Source: Streptomyces sp. MUM 203J
GTDB lineage: Bacteria > Actinomycetota > Actinomycetes > Streptomycetales > Streptomycetaceae
Direction of reading: 5' to 3'
NCBI RefSeq assembly: GCF_022414595.1
Contig: NZ_JADWYO010000064.1
Location: forward strand, 1-34,228
DNA length: 34,228 bases
Position numbers and translations under genes: made by a program. Below, piece by piece: positions 25,110 through 34,100 of the stretch. The notes under the pieces are model-generated. The model saw nothing but the letters and a program-made list of their open reading frames with translations. It ran no database searches and was not told where the DNA came from. Numbering within the stretch: the stretch's first letter is position 1; every line of letters starts with the position of its first letter.

Positions 25110-25837
25110 CGCGTCTCCGTGCTTCCTCGGACCAGCGGGTCCTGCTCGGGATCGTACGGCTCCAGCGGCAGGGGGTCGAAGGGGTACAGCGTGTGCCCGT
25201 CCTTCGGCGAACAGGCCGCGAACGGCCCCGTGTCGGGGTCCATCAGCACCCGCAGATGCGGGTCCGCGTGATGCAGCCACCAGGTGGACAGGCCGAGCCC
25301 GGAGTCGTGGCGCAGCTGCTCCCACGCCAGCCAGAGCGCGGAGAGCCGGGCGCCGGCCTCGGGGTGCGCCCACCAGCGGGGGCACCAGGTGGCGGAGGAA
25401 CCGTTGATGCGACGGCGCACCATCCTCGCCAGGTACTCCTCGACGAAGGCGAACACGTCCGCGAAGTAGAACTCCGCCTCCGCGTCGCCGGACGGCTGCT
25501 CCCGGGACTCCGCGGCTGCCGTCTCGGCGAGCAGCGGGAAGGCTTCCAGCAGTTGCGGCAAGGCGTCCTTCCGTCGCTGTAGTTCCTCCAGCACCATGCT
25601 GCTCATCTCGGCCTCGGCGGTGGAGTCGGCCGAGGCGTCACCGGCATCGCGCCCGGCCAGCAGACGGGCCTTCCACTCGTCCAGTTGGCCGCTGCGGTGA
25701 TTCTCCTCGTGGTTCGAGCGAGCCCCGGCCAGAATGAACGTCAGCTTCATGTGCCAGCCGTCCCAGGCTTTGGTCGGCGCGAAGAAGACCGCCTTTTCCG
25801 CCAGGGTCCTGGCTATCCGGGCGTGGTCGTCGCTCAA
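25106..25837 (-). CDS. DUF4913-type protein
   Basis: A 243-residue soluble protein. The C-terminal half carries the pattern of DUF4913: FVEEYLARMVRRR, then TWCPRWWAHPEAGARLSALW (150-169), then WWLHHADPHLRVLMDP and GPFAAC. This family is frequent in actinobacterial plasmids and conjugative elements; its function is unknown. The N-terminal 110 residues are helical and acidic. The start is TTG 25837, supported by GGGAGA 7 nt upstream. It is 34 bp after the ADP-ribosyl-cyclase-like gene on the same strand and probably shares its transcript. The association with transfer genes supports a mobile-element origin. Confidence 0.72.
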   Translation of the reverse strand: MSDDHARIARTLAEKAVFFAPTKAWDGWHMKLTFILAGARSNHEENHRSGQLDEWKARLLAGRDAGDASADSTAEAEMSSMVLEELQRRKDALPQLLEAFPLLAETAAAESREQPSGDAEAEFYFADVFAFVEEYLARMVRRRINGSSATWCPRWWAHPEAGARLSALWLAWEQLRHDSGLGLSTWWLHHADPHLRVLMDPDTGPFAACSPKDGHTLYPFDPLPLEPYDPEQDPLVRGSTETR

Positions 25838-25871
25838 GGATGTGTCTCCCGCTTGAGTGTGCCGCTTCAGG

Positions 25872-26888
25872 TCAGTGTTCGATGCCGGAGTGCGCCGCCG
25901 GGGTAAGCTCGGGCGGGGCCACCGTCGGGTTGATCACGCCGTGCCCGGTCGGGCCGCGGGGAGCAGCAGGCTGCGCCGCGGGACGGGCGACCGAACCGAC
26001 CGTGAAGGCCGAGCCCTTCTGCGGCTGCGTGGCCTCGTTCTTGGCGGCCTTGTCGGCCAGTTCGTCGTAGCTGTTGGCGGTCGACAGCCGCCAGAGCGCC
26101 CCTTCAACCGCCTCCCGCTGGTTCTCCGGGATGTCGAGGGCGGCGAGCTTCGCGGCGAATTCCTTCGGTGACTTCTCAGGGTCGAAGTCCTCCATGCGTA
26201 TCTGCGCCCGAATCGGTGGGTCAGCTATCAGCACGTCGACCTCGGGCGGCAGATGCTCGTGCCGAGGCATCGCCAGCGGGAAGTTCACGCCCTCCTTGCC
26301 GACCATCTCGTGAGCCAGCAGAATCGGCAATTCGTCGTGACCGAGTACGGACCCCTCGGTGATATCAGTCGCGAACGCCGCGACAGGGCCCTCGGCTGCC
26401 TGGGCATACCGTTCAGAAACAGTGCTCCACACGTATTTCTTTGTGTCGTCTACCTCCCCCTGGTCCAGTTCGTAGTCCCGGACAAGAGCCCTCTGAACCT
26501 CGCGATCCCAGAGGTGGTACGAGTCGAGTTGCTGACCTGCCGGTGTGTCCTCCAGCACCTGGTAGCCCCTCGTCGCTCCGCACGCCTGCGCGAGAAACCG
26601 GTGCTCTACAACTCGTGACGCCCCCTCAGGCTGCGACTTGAAGGACCAGAACGCCCTGGTGCTGCCGCGTTCTTCGCTGGTGACCGCTCCGTTCTCAGCC
26701 ACATCACGCACAAACGACAGCAAGTCCGGAATGTTCCCTCCCTGCTCCTGAGCCGACTGCCAATCGCCGAAGATACGGGCAGCCACGGCCCTGCCTTCCG
26801 CCTCATTCCTCGGCTTGGTCTGCTGGTACTCGTCTTGGAGCCTCAGGGCGTACTCGATCTCTTCCGGCGTGGGCACTGCCTCGGTCAT
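25872..26888 (-). CDS. CD38/Aplysia-like ADP-ribosyl cyclase (NAD-consuming) domain protein
   Basis: A 338-residue protein with no signal peptide or membrane helix. The central part (about 78-205) shows the ADP-ribosyl cyclase signature in order: Trp81 (AFWSF), Glu113 in VLEDTPAGQQLDSY, Trp154 in VWSTVSERYAQAAEG, and Glu187 in GSVLGHDELPIL. From memory, animal cyclases have TLEDTL, FWxxxSxxYAxxAEG and YELPNL at these places, with W-E-W-E catalytic residues. It should therefore hydrolyse or cyclise NAD. N-terminal ~75 residues and a Pro/Ala-rich C-terminal ~85 residues flank the domain. The ATG overlaps the stop of the upstream 210-aa gene by 1 nt. Base composition is lower in GC than its neighbours. 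A toxin/effector, defence enzyme or NAD-metabolism role are all possible; context favours the first two. Confidence 0.72.
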   Translation of the reverse strand: MTEAVPTPEEIEYALRLQDEYQQTKPRNEAEGRAVAARIFGDWQSAQEQGGNIPDLLSFVRDVAENGAVTSEERGSTRAFWSFKSQPEGASRVVEHRFLAQACGATRGYQVLEDTPAGQQLDSYHLWDREVQRALVRDYELDQGEVDDTKKYVWSTVSERYAQAAEGPVAAFATDITEGSVLGHDELPILLAHEMVGKEGVNFPLAMPRHEHLPPEVDVLIADPPIRAQIRMEDFDPEKSPKEFAAKLAALDIPENQREAVEGALWRLSTANSYDELADKAAKNEATQPQKGSAFTVGSVARPAAQPAAPRGPTGHGVINPTVAPPELTPAAHSGIEH

Positions 26889-27520
26889 CAGCGAGCCGCC
26901 AGGAACTCAGTGGGCGCCCAGAGCTCAAGGTACAGACGTGAACCACCCGGTGCGGTCGCAGTCCAAGTGGGAAAGGACACCGACTGGCTCAGTGTGATGT
27001 ACGGCCGACCTGGAACTTCACGGCTCGGCTGCCAGTAGGCGAACTCATAGGGTCGACGGCTCTCCAGCCGAAAGGCCTTGTCCGGCCAGTACGCGGGGTG
27101 CAGGGGCTCGGGAAAGTCCTCGGCGTTCCACGGCCCGGTCCAGGTAGGAGCGCCCAGCACTTCTTCGACCGCCTTGAGGTAAACCGGCCAGGTCTCGGCC
27201 GCACGGGCCAGAACAGCACCATTCTCGGACGCGTCACCGGCCTTCACATGCCAGGCGTAGTGGTCCAGGCTGCGGACCTGTCCCCAACTGGACTCCATGG
27301 AGATCGCCAGCTTTGCGCCCGTACGCGTGTGCACATCCATGCTCCCCCGCTCGTGGAAGGGCGTCTCCGGCTCCCAGCCGTACCTCTCGCACAGTCGCCG
27401 GAACTCCGGTGTCCCGGGCTCCGGCAGGCCAGGCCACACGGACGCCCAATCCACCCTCAGCAGCCCCTCCACCTCGACGGCGAGGTCCCGGGGCGTGCGT
27501 CCAGTCGTCTCCGTCAACAT
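26888..27520 (-). CDS. Unrecognised 210-aa protein coupled to the cyclase gene, candidate immunity protein
   Basis: A 210-residue soluble, slightly acidic, aromatic-rich protein (segments such as WTGPWNAEDFPEPLHPAYWP and FAYWQPSREV) with no signal peptide, membrane helix or known catalytic motif. It is not a family I can name with confidence. ATG 27520 has AAGGAG 5 nt upstream; the GTG at 27523 is too close to it. Its TGA overlaps the ATG of the cyclase-like gene by one base (TGATG), a tight translational coupling typical of antitoxin-before-toxin pairs. That gene order and size make an immunity or partner role plausible, but this is inference; it could equally be a regulator or chaperone of the cyclase. 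Confidence 0.65.
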   Translation of the reverse strand: MLTETTGRTPRDLAVEVEGLLRVDWASVWPGLPEPGTPEFRRLCERYGWEPETPFHERGSMDVHTRTGAKLAISMESSWGQVRSLDHYAWHVKAGDASENGAVLARAAETWPVYLKAVEEVLGAPTWTGPWNAEDFPEPLHPAYWPDKAFRLESRRPYEFAYWQPSREVPGRPYITLSQSVSFPTWTATAPGGSRLYLELWAPTEFLAAR

Positions 27521-27566
27521 CACTTCTCCTTCACTCGGTGCGACACGTCTGCTCGACCGTATCCGG

Positions 27567-28046
27567 TCACGTCAGGACGATGCCGAGGAGCAGCAGTGCC
27601 ACCACCACGGCGCCCATGACGAACCGCGCCCTCGGATCCTCTCGTTCCCACAGGGAGTGGACGAGGGCCCAGCCGGTCAGGCGGGCGGTGCGGCCGTCGT
27701 GGAGGCTTTCGGGATGGTCCGGTGGTCCGTCGGAAGTGGCGTCCATGGCAGGTTGGGCGTCCGGGTCGGGCTCGCCGGTGATCCCCTGCTGCTCCTGCGC
27801 CACCACCACGAGGCCCTCCAGGAGGTCGGGCATGGTGTTCGGAGTGAGGGGGTACGCCACGGTGCCGTACGGGGTTTCGAGGCACAGGCGGGACTGCCAG
27901 GGGTTGCCCGGCTCGTAACCGTCGATCCACGCGGTCTTGGCGTCGATGACCGGAGGGGCTGCCTCGGGCTGGGGTTCGGCGGGGAATTGGGGCGCCGCCG
28001 CGTGAGGTGCGGCGGCCTGCTGCGGATCTGCGTACTGGTCGCTCAA
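27567..28046 (-). CDS. Tail-anchored protein of unknown function
   Basis: A 159-residue protein. A Gln/Pro/Ala-rich N-terminus (1-40) leads into a small alpha/beta domain (about 40-95; TPYGTVAYPLTPNTMPDLLEGLVVVAQEQQG). A charged linker follows, and the C-terminal hydrophobic helix (about 141-159) runs to the end, so it is probably anchored by its tail with the bulk in the cytoplasm. TTG 28046 is chosen because GAGGA lies 6 nt upstream; the longer frame to 28181 has an Arg-rich non-coding character. It is the first gene of the minus-strand group facing the divergent TcpC-like gene. It begins TTG AGC GAC, like the DUF4913 gene. No function can be assigned. Confidence 0.62.
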   Translation of the reverse strand: MSDQYADPQQAAAPHAAAPQFPAEPQPEAAPPVIDAKTAWIDGYEPGNPWQSRLCLETPYGTVAYPLTPNTMPDLLEGLVVVAQEQQGITGEPDPDAQPAMDATSDGPPDHPESLHDGRTARLTGWALVHSLWEREDPRARFVMGAVVVALLLLGIVLT

Positions 28047-28152
28047 CTCTCGTCCTCGGAAGGGTCGGGGCGTTCGGCGCGCCCGTCTCGCTCGCCCGGG
28101 CACGACCTCGCATTGTGGCCGAGGCCGTCTCGTCGGGTGCCGGGTCCTCCTT

Positions 28153-28185
28153 CCTCGACATTCCTTGGATTCCCTCGGCATTCCT
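28153..28185. promoter_or_regulatory. Direct repeats in the divergent T4SS promoter region
   Basis: CCTCGACATTCCT (28153-28165) and CCTCGGCATTCCT (28173-28185) are 20 bp apart start to start with one mismatch; a further ATTCCC lies between them. They sit between the divergent TTG gene (start 28046) and the TcpC-like gene (start 28327). They are a candidate operator controlling both arms of the locus. Confidence 0.5.
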
Positions 28186-28326
28186 CACCTTCGCCCAAGT
28201 GGGGAAAGCACGGGCGTCGTTGTCGGTTCGGTTTGCCACACTGCCCTCCGCACCTGGCCTCGCCAGGGAATCCGCCGTGCGTCCGTTCCGGCGGCCGGTG
28301 ACACAAGCGGGGGGAGACACGAGTCG

Positions 28327-30093
28327 ATGACGGACCACACCAGCTCTGCCGATGGCACCGGGTCGCAGCAGCCGTCCGGGCAGTTCGGTCCTGCGGACCA
28401 GGCCGCCTGGCAGCAGGCGCAGAACCAGCAAGCCCAGACACAGGGCCAGTACGGACAGCACCCCCAGGCACGGCAGCCCCAGGCACAGGCCACGCCCGGT
28501 ACCCCGTACGGCTACCCGACCGCCGCCACGCAGGCCCCTCAGCCGCAGGCGAACTCCGAAGCCGCGCGCGCCCAGGTGGCGGCGGCGTGGGCGCGGCGCG
28601 CCCCGCAGGCCCCCGTGCCGCCCGGTGAGGCCGCCGTGCCGGCGCTGCCGCCGCGCAGCGGGCAGAACCAGGACGGGACGGGGCAGAACAAGAAGGACAA
28701 GCGCGAGCAGGCGCGGGCCGAGCGGAAGGCCGCGTACGAGCGGAAGAAGGCCGAGCGCGAGGCGCGCAAGGAGACCCGCAAGGGCGGCGGTAAGGCCGCG
28801 GCGCCCGTCGGCGTCGCCGGGAGTCCCTCGGCGGGCTCCGAGACAGCCGGAACCGCTGGGGCGGCCGCCCCGGAGCGTCCCGCGAAGGGCTCGGCCGCCG
28901 TCGGGGCACCCGGGCGTGCCGGTGGGTTCGACGTGCCGCGGCCCGGTGGGCGCCTGCCCGCGTCGGGGCGGCGTACGCACGTCGCGCTGCGGGCCACCCT
29001 GCTCTTCACCACCTGTGCGTTCGCGCTCGGTTCGTGCGGAGTCGTCGGACTGGCCATCGGCAAGTCGTCCACCCCGCAGACAGCGGCGCTGGACAAAGAG
29101 GACGTGCAGCGGTTCCGGCTCACGGAGTTCCCGACACGGGCGGCCGCGACGTTCGCGGAGGACTACGCGACCCGCTGCCTGACGTACGACCCGAAGGCCG
29201 CCGACGCGCGACGCGACGAGCTGGCCCGGTTCGCGACGGCCGGGGTGGACACGGACTGCGGCTGGAACGGCGTGGGCACGCAGTCCGTCACCCTCGCCGC
29301 GTGGGACGGCAGCGTCGAGGAGCTGCCCGAGTACGGGAAGTACGGCCGGTACCTGGGGGTGCAGGTCACGCTGTCGAACGGGCGGGTCACCACTGTCTCC
29401 GTGCCGGTGTACGTGGCGGATCTGGCTGCCGCGTCGGGACTCCGGGTCGTCGGCGACGTCGGCGAGATGCCGTTGCCCGTACGGGGCGCCGCACCCGAGG
29501 TGGACCGGGACGAGGAAGTCCTCGACACCGAGCTCTCGGACCAGCTCAAGGAGCGGGTCCTGCCCGGCTACTTCACGGCGTGGGGAACGTCCGACACGAC
29601 GGCCATGAGCCGTTTCACCACCTCCGACGCGTCCCTCACGGCCACGACCGGACTGCGCGGCGCCCTGTCCGCGCCCCGGGTGCACGAGGTCCAGGCGCTG
29701 GCCCCGAAGGGCGTCGGCCAGGGCGACACGATCACGTACAAGGACGGCCAGACCGTGCAGGCACGGGTGACCGTCGTCTGGGGTGGGGCCTCCAACGAGG
29801 ACGGCGGCGTCCAGGAGACGACGACCACGATCCGGCGCTCGTACCGGGTGACGATCGTGAACACCGCCCAGGGCTGGTTCATCCAGGACATCCGCGGTGG
29901 GGTCCTCGACCCCGCGGGTGGACGGTCCGACACGGAGGAGAGTTCGGCCGCCACCCCGTCGCCCGGGCAGAGTGCCCCGGCAAACAGCACCGGCGACAAG
30001 ACCAAGCCCGAGGGTACGGCCACCCCGTCTCCCGACGGTGAGCCCGGTGGAAAGCCGAACGGCAAGCCCGCCGACGGCGACAGCTCCTCCTGA
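28327..30093 (+). CDS. TcpC/VirB8-like conjugal transfer protein
   Basis: A 588-residue bitopic protein. The first ~215 residues are cytoplasmic and disordered: Gln-rich (20-75), then a strongly charged Lys/Arg/Glu stretch (121-152), then Gly/Ala/Pro. One membrane helix lies at 219-245. The external part (about 255-540) looks like two NTF2-like units, as in TcpC/VirB8-type channel scaffold proteins; the second ends with the typical RRSYRVTIVNTAQGWFIQDI. The tail after 545 is Ser/Pro/Gly-rich. It should form part of the transmembrane channel of the transfer apparatus. ATG 28327 has GGGGGGAG about 9 nt upstream. It is first in the plus-strand operon with virB2-, tcpE- and virB4-like genes. Confidence 0.8.
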   Translation: MTDHTSSADGTGSQQPSGQFGPADQAAWQQAQNQQAQTQGQYGQHPQARQPQAQATPGTPYGYPTAATQAPQPQANSEAARAQVAAAWARRAPQAPVPPGEAAVPALPPRSGQNQDGTGQNKKDKREQARAERKAAYERKKAEREARKETRKGGGKAAAPVGVAGSPSAGSETAGTAGAAAPERPAKGSAAVGAPGRAGGFDVPRPGGRLPASGRRTHVALRATLLFTTCAFALGSCGVVGLAIGKSSTPQTAALDKEDVQRFRLTEFPTRAAATFAEDYATRCLTYDPKAADARRDELARFATAGVDTDCGWNGVGTQSVTLAAWDGSVEELPEYGKYGRYLGVQVTLSNGRVTTVSVPVYVADLAAASGLRVVGDVGEMPLPVRGAAPEVDRDEEVLDTELSDQLKERVLPGYFTAWGTSDTTAMSRFTTSDASLTATTGLRGALSAPRVHEVQALAPKGVGQGDTITYKDGQTVQARVTVVWGGASNEDGGVQETTTTIRRSYRVTIVNTAQGWFIQDIRGGVLDPAGGRSDTEESSAATPSPGQSAPANSTGDKTKPEGTATPSPDGEPGGKPNGKPADGDSSS

Positions 30094-30163
30094 GATTTCC
30101 TCCTCCCTTTCTCCGCCTCACCACCCCTGCGACAGCACACTCCGCACTGTGAAAGGACACCCC

Positions 30164-30457
30164 ATGTACCTGGCAGCAACCTCGCTGAACGGCATGTTCT
30201 CCGAGATCGAGAAGATCCTCCGCACGGCCGGAACCATGGTCGCGGTCATCGCGCTGCTCATCCTCGGCATCCGGATGCTGATGTCGATGAAGCGCGGTGA
30301 CGGTATGCGTGAGGCGTTCCAGGGCTTCGGCATGATCGCACTCGCGGCTCTGATCATCGGCGGCGCGTCGGGGCTCGCCGGTGTGCTCATCGGTCTCGGT
30401 GGCCAGATCGGCGGCGGTGGCGGTACCGGCGGCACGGGCGGCACGGGCGGCCAGTGA
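30164..30457 (+). CDS. VirB2/TrbC-like small membrane protein
   Basis: A 97-residue protein. An amphipathic start (1-20) leads to two hydrophobic helices (about 23-41 and 55-80) separated by a short basic loop (SMKRGDGMREA). It ends in a Gly/Thr-rich tail. This two-helix layout and size match VirB2/TrbC-type pilin-like subunits found between the VirB8-like and VirB4-like genes of T4SSs. Gram-positive versions do not necessarily build a pilus. AAAGGA lies 6 nt before ATG 30164. There are 70 bp between the TcpC-like stop and this start. The assignment rests on topology and gene order rather than on sequence motifs. Confidence 0.72.
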   Translation: MYLAATSLNGMFSEIEKILRTAGTMVAVIALLILGIRMLMSMKRGDGMREAFQGFGMIALAALIIGGASGLAGVLIGLGGQIGGGGGTGGTGGTGGQ

Positions 30458-30544
30458 GCGCGGGGGCGGCGACACCGCCCTGTCCGTACACGGCCCCGTC
30501 CGCACACGGCTGACGGGCGGTCGACGAGAGAGGGGGAGTGACTG

Positions 30545-31096
30545 ATGGCGCAGGACGCGCCGGACGAGCCGCAGCCGATGGTCGCCTACGACCACACGGA
30601 TCTGCTCAACCGTCCCAAGCGCATCTGGAACTGGGGGAACATCCCGCTCCCCGGTCTGCTGCTGCCCGCGCTCGGCGCGGCGTTCGGCTTCGGTGTGGTG
30701 TGGCTGGTGGCGATGCTGTCGCTGGCCGCCTTCCTGCCGTTCCTGGGGCTGTCGATGCTGACGTCGGTGCTGTACTTCGGGCCGCCGGTCGCCGTGTACT
30801 TCGTCTGGGGCCGGCCCCTGCCGTCGGCCCTGACCCTCAGCCAGCAGATGGTGGTCTGGGCCGACTACTGGTGGCAGCCCAAGCGGCTGCAGGGCCTAGC
30901 GGCCGACCGGGAGCCGGAGGAGATCCACTGGCAGGTGATCCTCTGGCAGCCGGGCAGTCCCCGCTGGCAGCGGCGGTACGAGTCCGCTTGCGCCGAAGCG
31001 GCGCGGCACGGTTCCTCGTTCGCCGCGCACGACCCGGGCCTGTCGCGTACCGCGGACGCCGTACCGCACGCCGCCCACTCCGATTCCGCAAGGTGA
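30545..31096 (+). CDS. TcpE/PrgI-like T4SS membrane protein
   Basis: A 183-residue protein. After a short cytoplasmic start (NRPKRIWNWGNIPLP) come two to three closely spaced hydrophobic segments (about 36-90), then a conserved-looking cytoplasmic segment (RPLPSALTLSQQMVVWADYWWQPKRLQGL) and a polar tail. TcpE- and PrgI-type proteins (VirB3-like) have this form, sit immediately before the VirB4 ATPase gene, and recruit that ATPase to the membrane. ATG 30545 is preceded by GGGGGAG. The stop is 7 bp before the VirB4-like start, so translation is likely coupled. The upstream 87-bp gap shows no clear terminator. Confidence 0.75.
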   Translation: MAQDAPDEPQPMVAYDHTDLLNRPKRIWNWGNIPLPGLLLPALGAAFGFGVVWLVAMLSLAAFLPFLGLSMLTSVLYFGPPVAVYFVWGRPLPSALTLSQQMVVWADYWWQPKRLQGLAADREPEEIHWQVILWQPGSPRWQRRYESACAEAARHGSSFAAHDPGLSRTADAVPHAAHSDSAR

Positions 31097-31103
31097 GTCC
31101 TCC

Positions 31104-34100
31104 ATGTTCATGCTGATCCTTCTGGGCGGGGCGGTCGCCTTCTTCGTGATCGCCATGATCATGGCCGCCACCTCCTCCAAGGGCGCCAACGGCAAGCAGG
31201 GGTCCGGTACGGCCGGATCCGGTGCCCGGAACCGGAACCGTTCCGGGGGCGGCGGCACCGGTTCCGGGGCGCGACGTGAGGACATGCGGCTGCCGTACCG
31301 GTACGCCGACGACATGATCTTCGTGCACGGTGACTCGGTGTGGACGGGCCTCGTCCTGCCGACGTCGATCGACGAGTACCTCAACGCCGTCGAACTCCAG
31401 GCCATGGCGGAGGCCCCGGCGCGGGCGCTGCTCAATCTGGCCCGCGGTGACCGGAACGTCGAGTGCCACTACCGCAAGGTCTATCAGCCGATCACGGCCG
31501 TCGGCTGGGCCGAGGAACTGAACGCGGTCGCCTGGGATCCGACGGAGAACTACAAGGCGTACAACTTCCGCAAGGCGGAGTACCAGGAGCGCATCGGTGC
31601 GATGCGTGAGCGCAACATCCTGCTGGTGAAGCTGGGTTCGCTGAAGCGTGGCTCGGGTGACGGCAGCGGGGTGCTGCCCGGCGGCGACGACCCGGTCGAG
31701 GAGCCCGCCCTGTCGGGTGGGCTGGCGGCCGCGGCTGACAGGGCGGCAGCCGGGGCCACGGGCGTGCACGGCGAGTTCCTGGCTCCGGGGCTGCTGGCGC
31801 AGTGGACGCAGGTCGCGCGTGAGGTGCACGAGAGCCTGGAGACGCTCGGCGGGTCGCCGCTGACCCGCGAGGAGCTGGTGTGGCTGATCCGCAAGCCGCT
31901 GCACGGCGATCTGCCGGTGCCGCCGGAGCCGGTGCTCGGCTCCCGTGCCTGGGGTCCGGACCAGTTCGACCTGGTGGTGGACTTCTCGGGCGAGAACCGG
32001 AAGACGCATATCGTGCTGCACCAGTACGACGAGGTGACCGGCGAGCAGCGCACCAGCTACACGACGACCCTGGTCGCCGCGAACTGGCCGACGGAGACCC
32101 GGTTCCGCCAGTCGACGGCGTGGGCGCGCTACGCGGCGCAGAACGTCGAGTTCCCCGTCGAGATCGACATGAGGTTCACCCTCATCCCGTACACGAGGTT
32201 CAAGGACCGTGCGAGCAAGATCAGCGGCAACCTCGTGGACGAGATGAACGACATGGCCAACTCCGGCCGCACGCCCGACACCAAGCTGGCGAGTCAGGTG
32301 ACCCGCGCCCAGCACCTCCTCGACGACATCGAGGAGCACAAGATGCCGGGCATGGAAGCGCAGATCCGCTTCACCATCTCCGCGCCGGACGTGGAGGAGC
32401 TGGAACGGCGCCGTCGCATCCTGGAAATGCAGTTCAAGCAGGACCTGAAGGTGACCCTGCTGCGGCCGACGCGCCAGCAGTGGCGGCTGCTCCAGTCGCA
32501 GCTTCCGGGCAACGCTCCGAAGCTGCCCGTCGCGCCGTACCTCAGGCTCCAGGAGGTGGAGCAGCTTGGGGCGGGCCTGCCGACGGCCGGTACGGAGCTG
32601 GGCGACAACCCGGAGCAGCGGTCGGGGAAGAAGCTGGGCTGGGTGGGGAACCTGGTCGGCTGGGCGGGCAAGATGCCGGTCCACTACTCGCTGCACGTGG
32701 GCCCGGCCCGCAACGACGGTGGCGGGCTCGCCATCGTGGGCGCGTCCGGCGGTGGCAAGTCGTCGCTGGCGCTGCAGAAGTTCTACGAGGAGTCGGAGTC
32801 GGGCGTCCGCTGCCTAGTCATCGACCCGAAGACGGACTTCGCGCAGCTCTGCTACTACCTGGCGTTCGGCGCGCAGGTGAACGACCCGGAGTTCGCGGGG
32901 GACGCGGAGCGCGGTGTGCTGGGCACGTCGCAGAGCCGCTTCCAGCCGGTGAACGCCGAGTTCTGGCAGGAGACGGAGGTCGTCGACCTCCTCAAGGGCC
33001 AGGCGGGTGTGCTCGACCCGTGGGTGATCGCCCGCGATGTGCCGTCGGGCCGGCTGCTGGCCGAGTCCATGCTGCGTGGCTTCCTCGGCGACGAGGACTA
33101 CCAGCGGGTGCGGCTGCCGGTGATCGAGGCGATGGCGACGGTCGTCGGCAGGTACAACTCGGCGATCAGGCAGGCCACAGAACAGGGGCTGAACGCACGT
33201 GACGCCGAGCAGCAGGTGCCGCGACCGACGCTGTGGCAGGTCGTGGACGAGGTCGTACAGGCCTATGACCACGCGGTCGCGACCGGTGATCGCGAGGCGG
33301 CGAAGGACCTGAAGCTGGCGCAAATGCTGCTCACCGAGTTGCGGACACTGCCGTACGCACGGCTGGCGTTCGCGGAGCGGCCGCAGTTGCTGTCGGCGAT
33401 GCGCAAGCGGCGTACGGTCATCACGCTGCGCGGCTTCCAGTCGCCTGCGGCCTCCGACCCGCGGAGTTGGAACCCGGCGGAGCGGCTGGCCGCGACCGCG
33501 CTGATGGCGGTGGTGGAGCTCGGCAGCCAGATGCTGGACGTCGGGTACGAGAAGAACCCGGTGACGGGCGAGATCGGCCTGCGCCCGAAGGCCCTCTTCG
33601 TGGACGAGGCATATGTCGTCACGGCGACGGAGAGCGGCCGGGACCTGATGCGTCGCGCTCTGAAGCAGGGCCGCTCGTACCTGGCGGTCACGGTGCTGAT
33701 CACCCAGCAGGCCATCGACCTCGTCCAGATCGAGGACTCCGAGGCGCGCAGCGGTGGCGCGAACCAGATTCACACGGTGTTCGCGTTCAAGCAGAAGTCC
33801 GCACAGGAGGCGTCGCTGGTTGCTCCGCTGCTGGGGCGGCCCGAGAACGACGCGAAGGTCGTGTCGGCGCTCCAGGAGCTGCGTACGGGTGTGTGCCTGC
33901 AGCGTGACGCGGACAAGCGGGTGGGGACGGTGGCGGTGGACCTGGTGTTCAGGGAGATCCTCGCCGCCACGGACACGAACGGCACCACCCGCCCGGCCCG
34001 CCAGAGCGTCAACCCGCCACTGAGCGTGTGGGACTGGACGTTCATGCAGGAGGCGGCGGACCCGGCCGCCGGGTCGGCCACCGCGGCCCCGCCGGCCGAC

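Noticed and set aside
27520..29685. 721-codon minus-strand frame across the divergent T4SS region
   Set aside because: It is antisense to the TcpC-like gene and Arg/Gly-rich; it also crosses the promoter region and the opposite-frame TTG gene.
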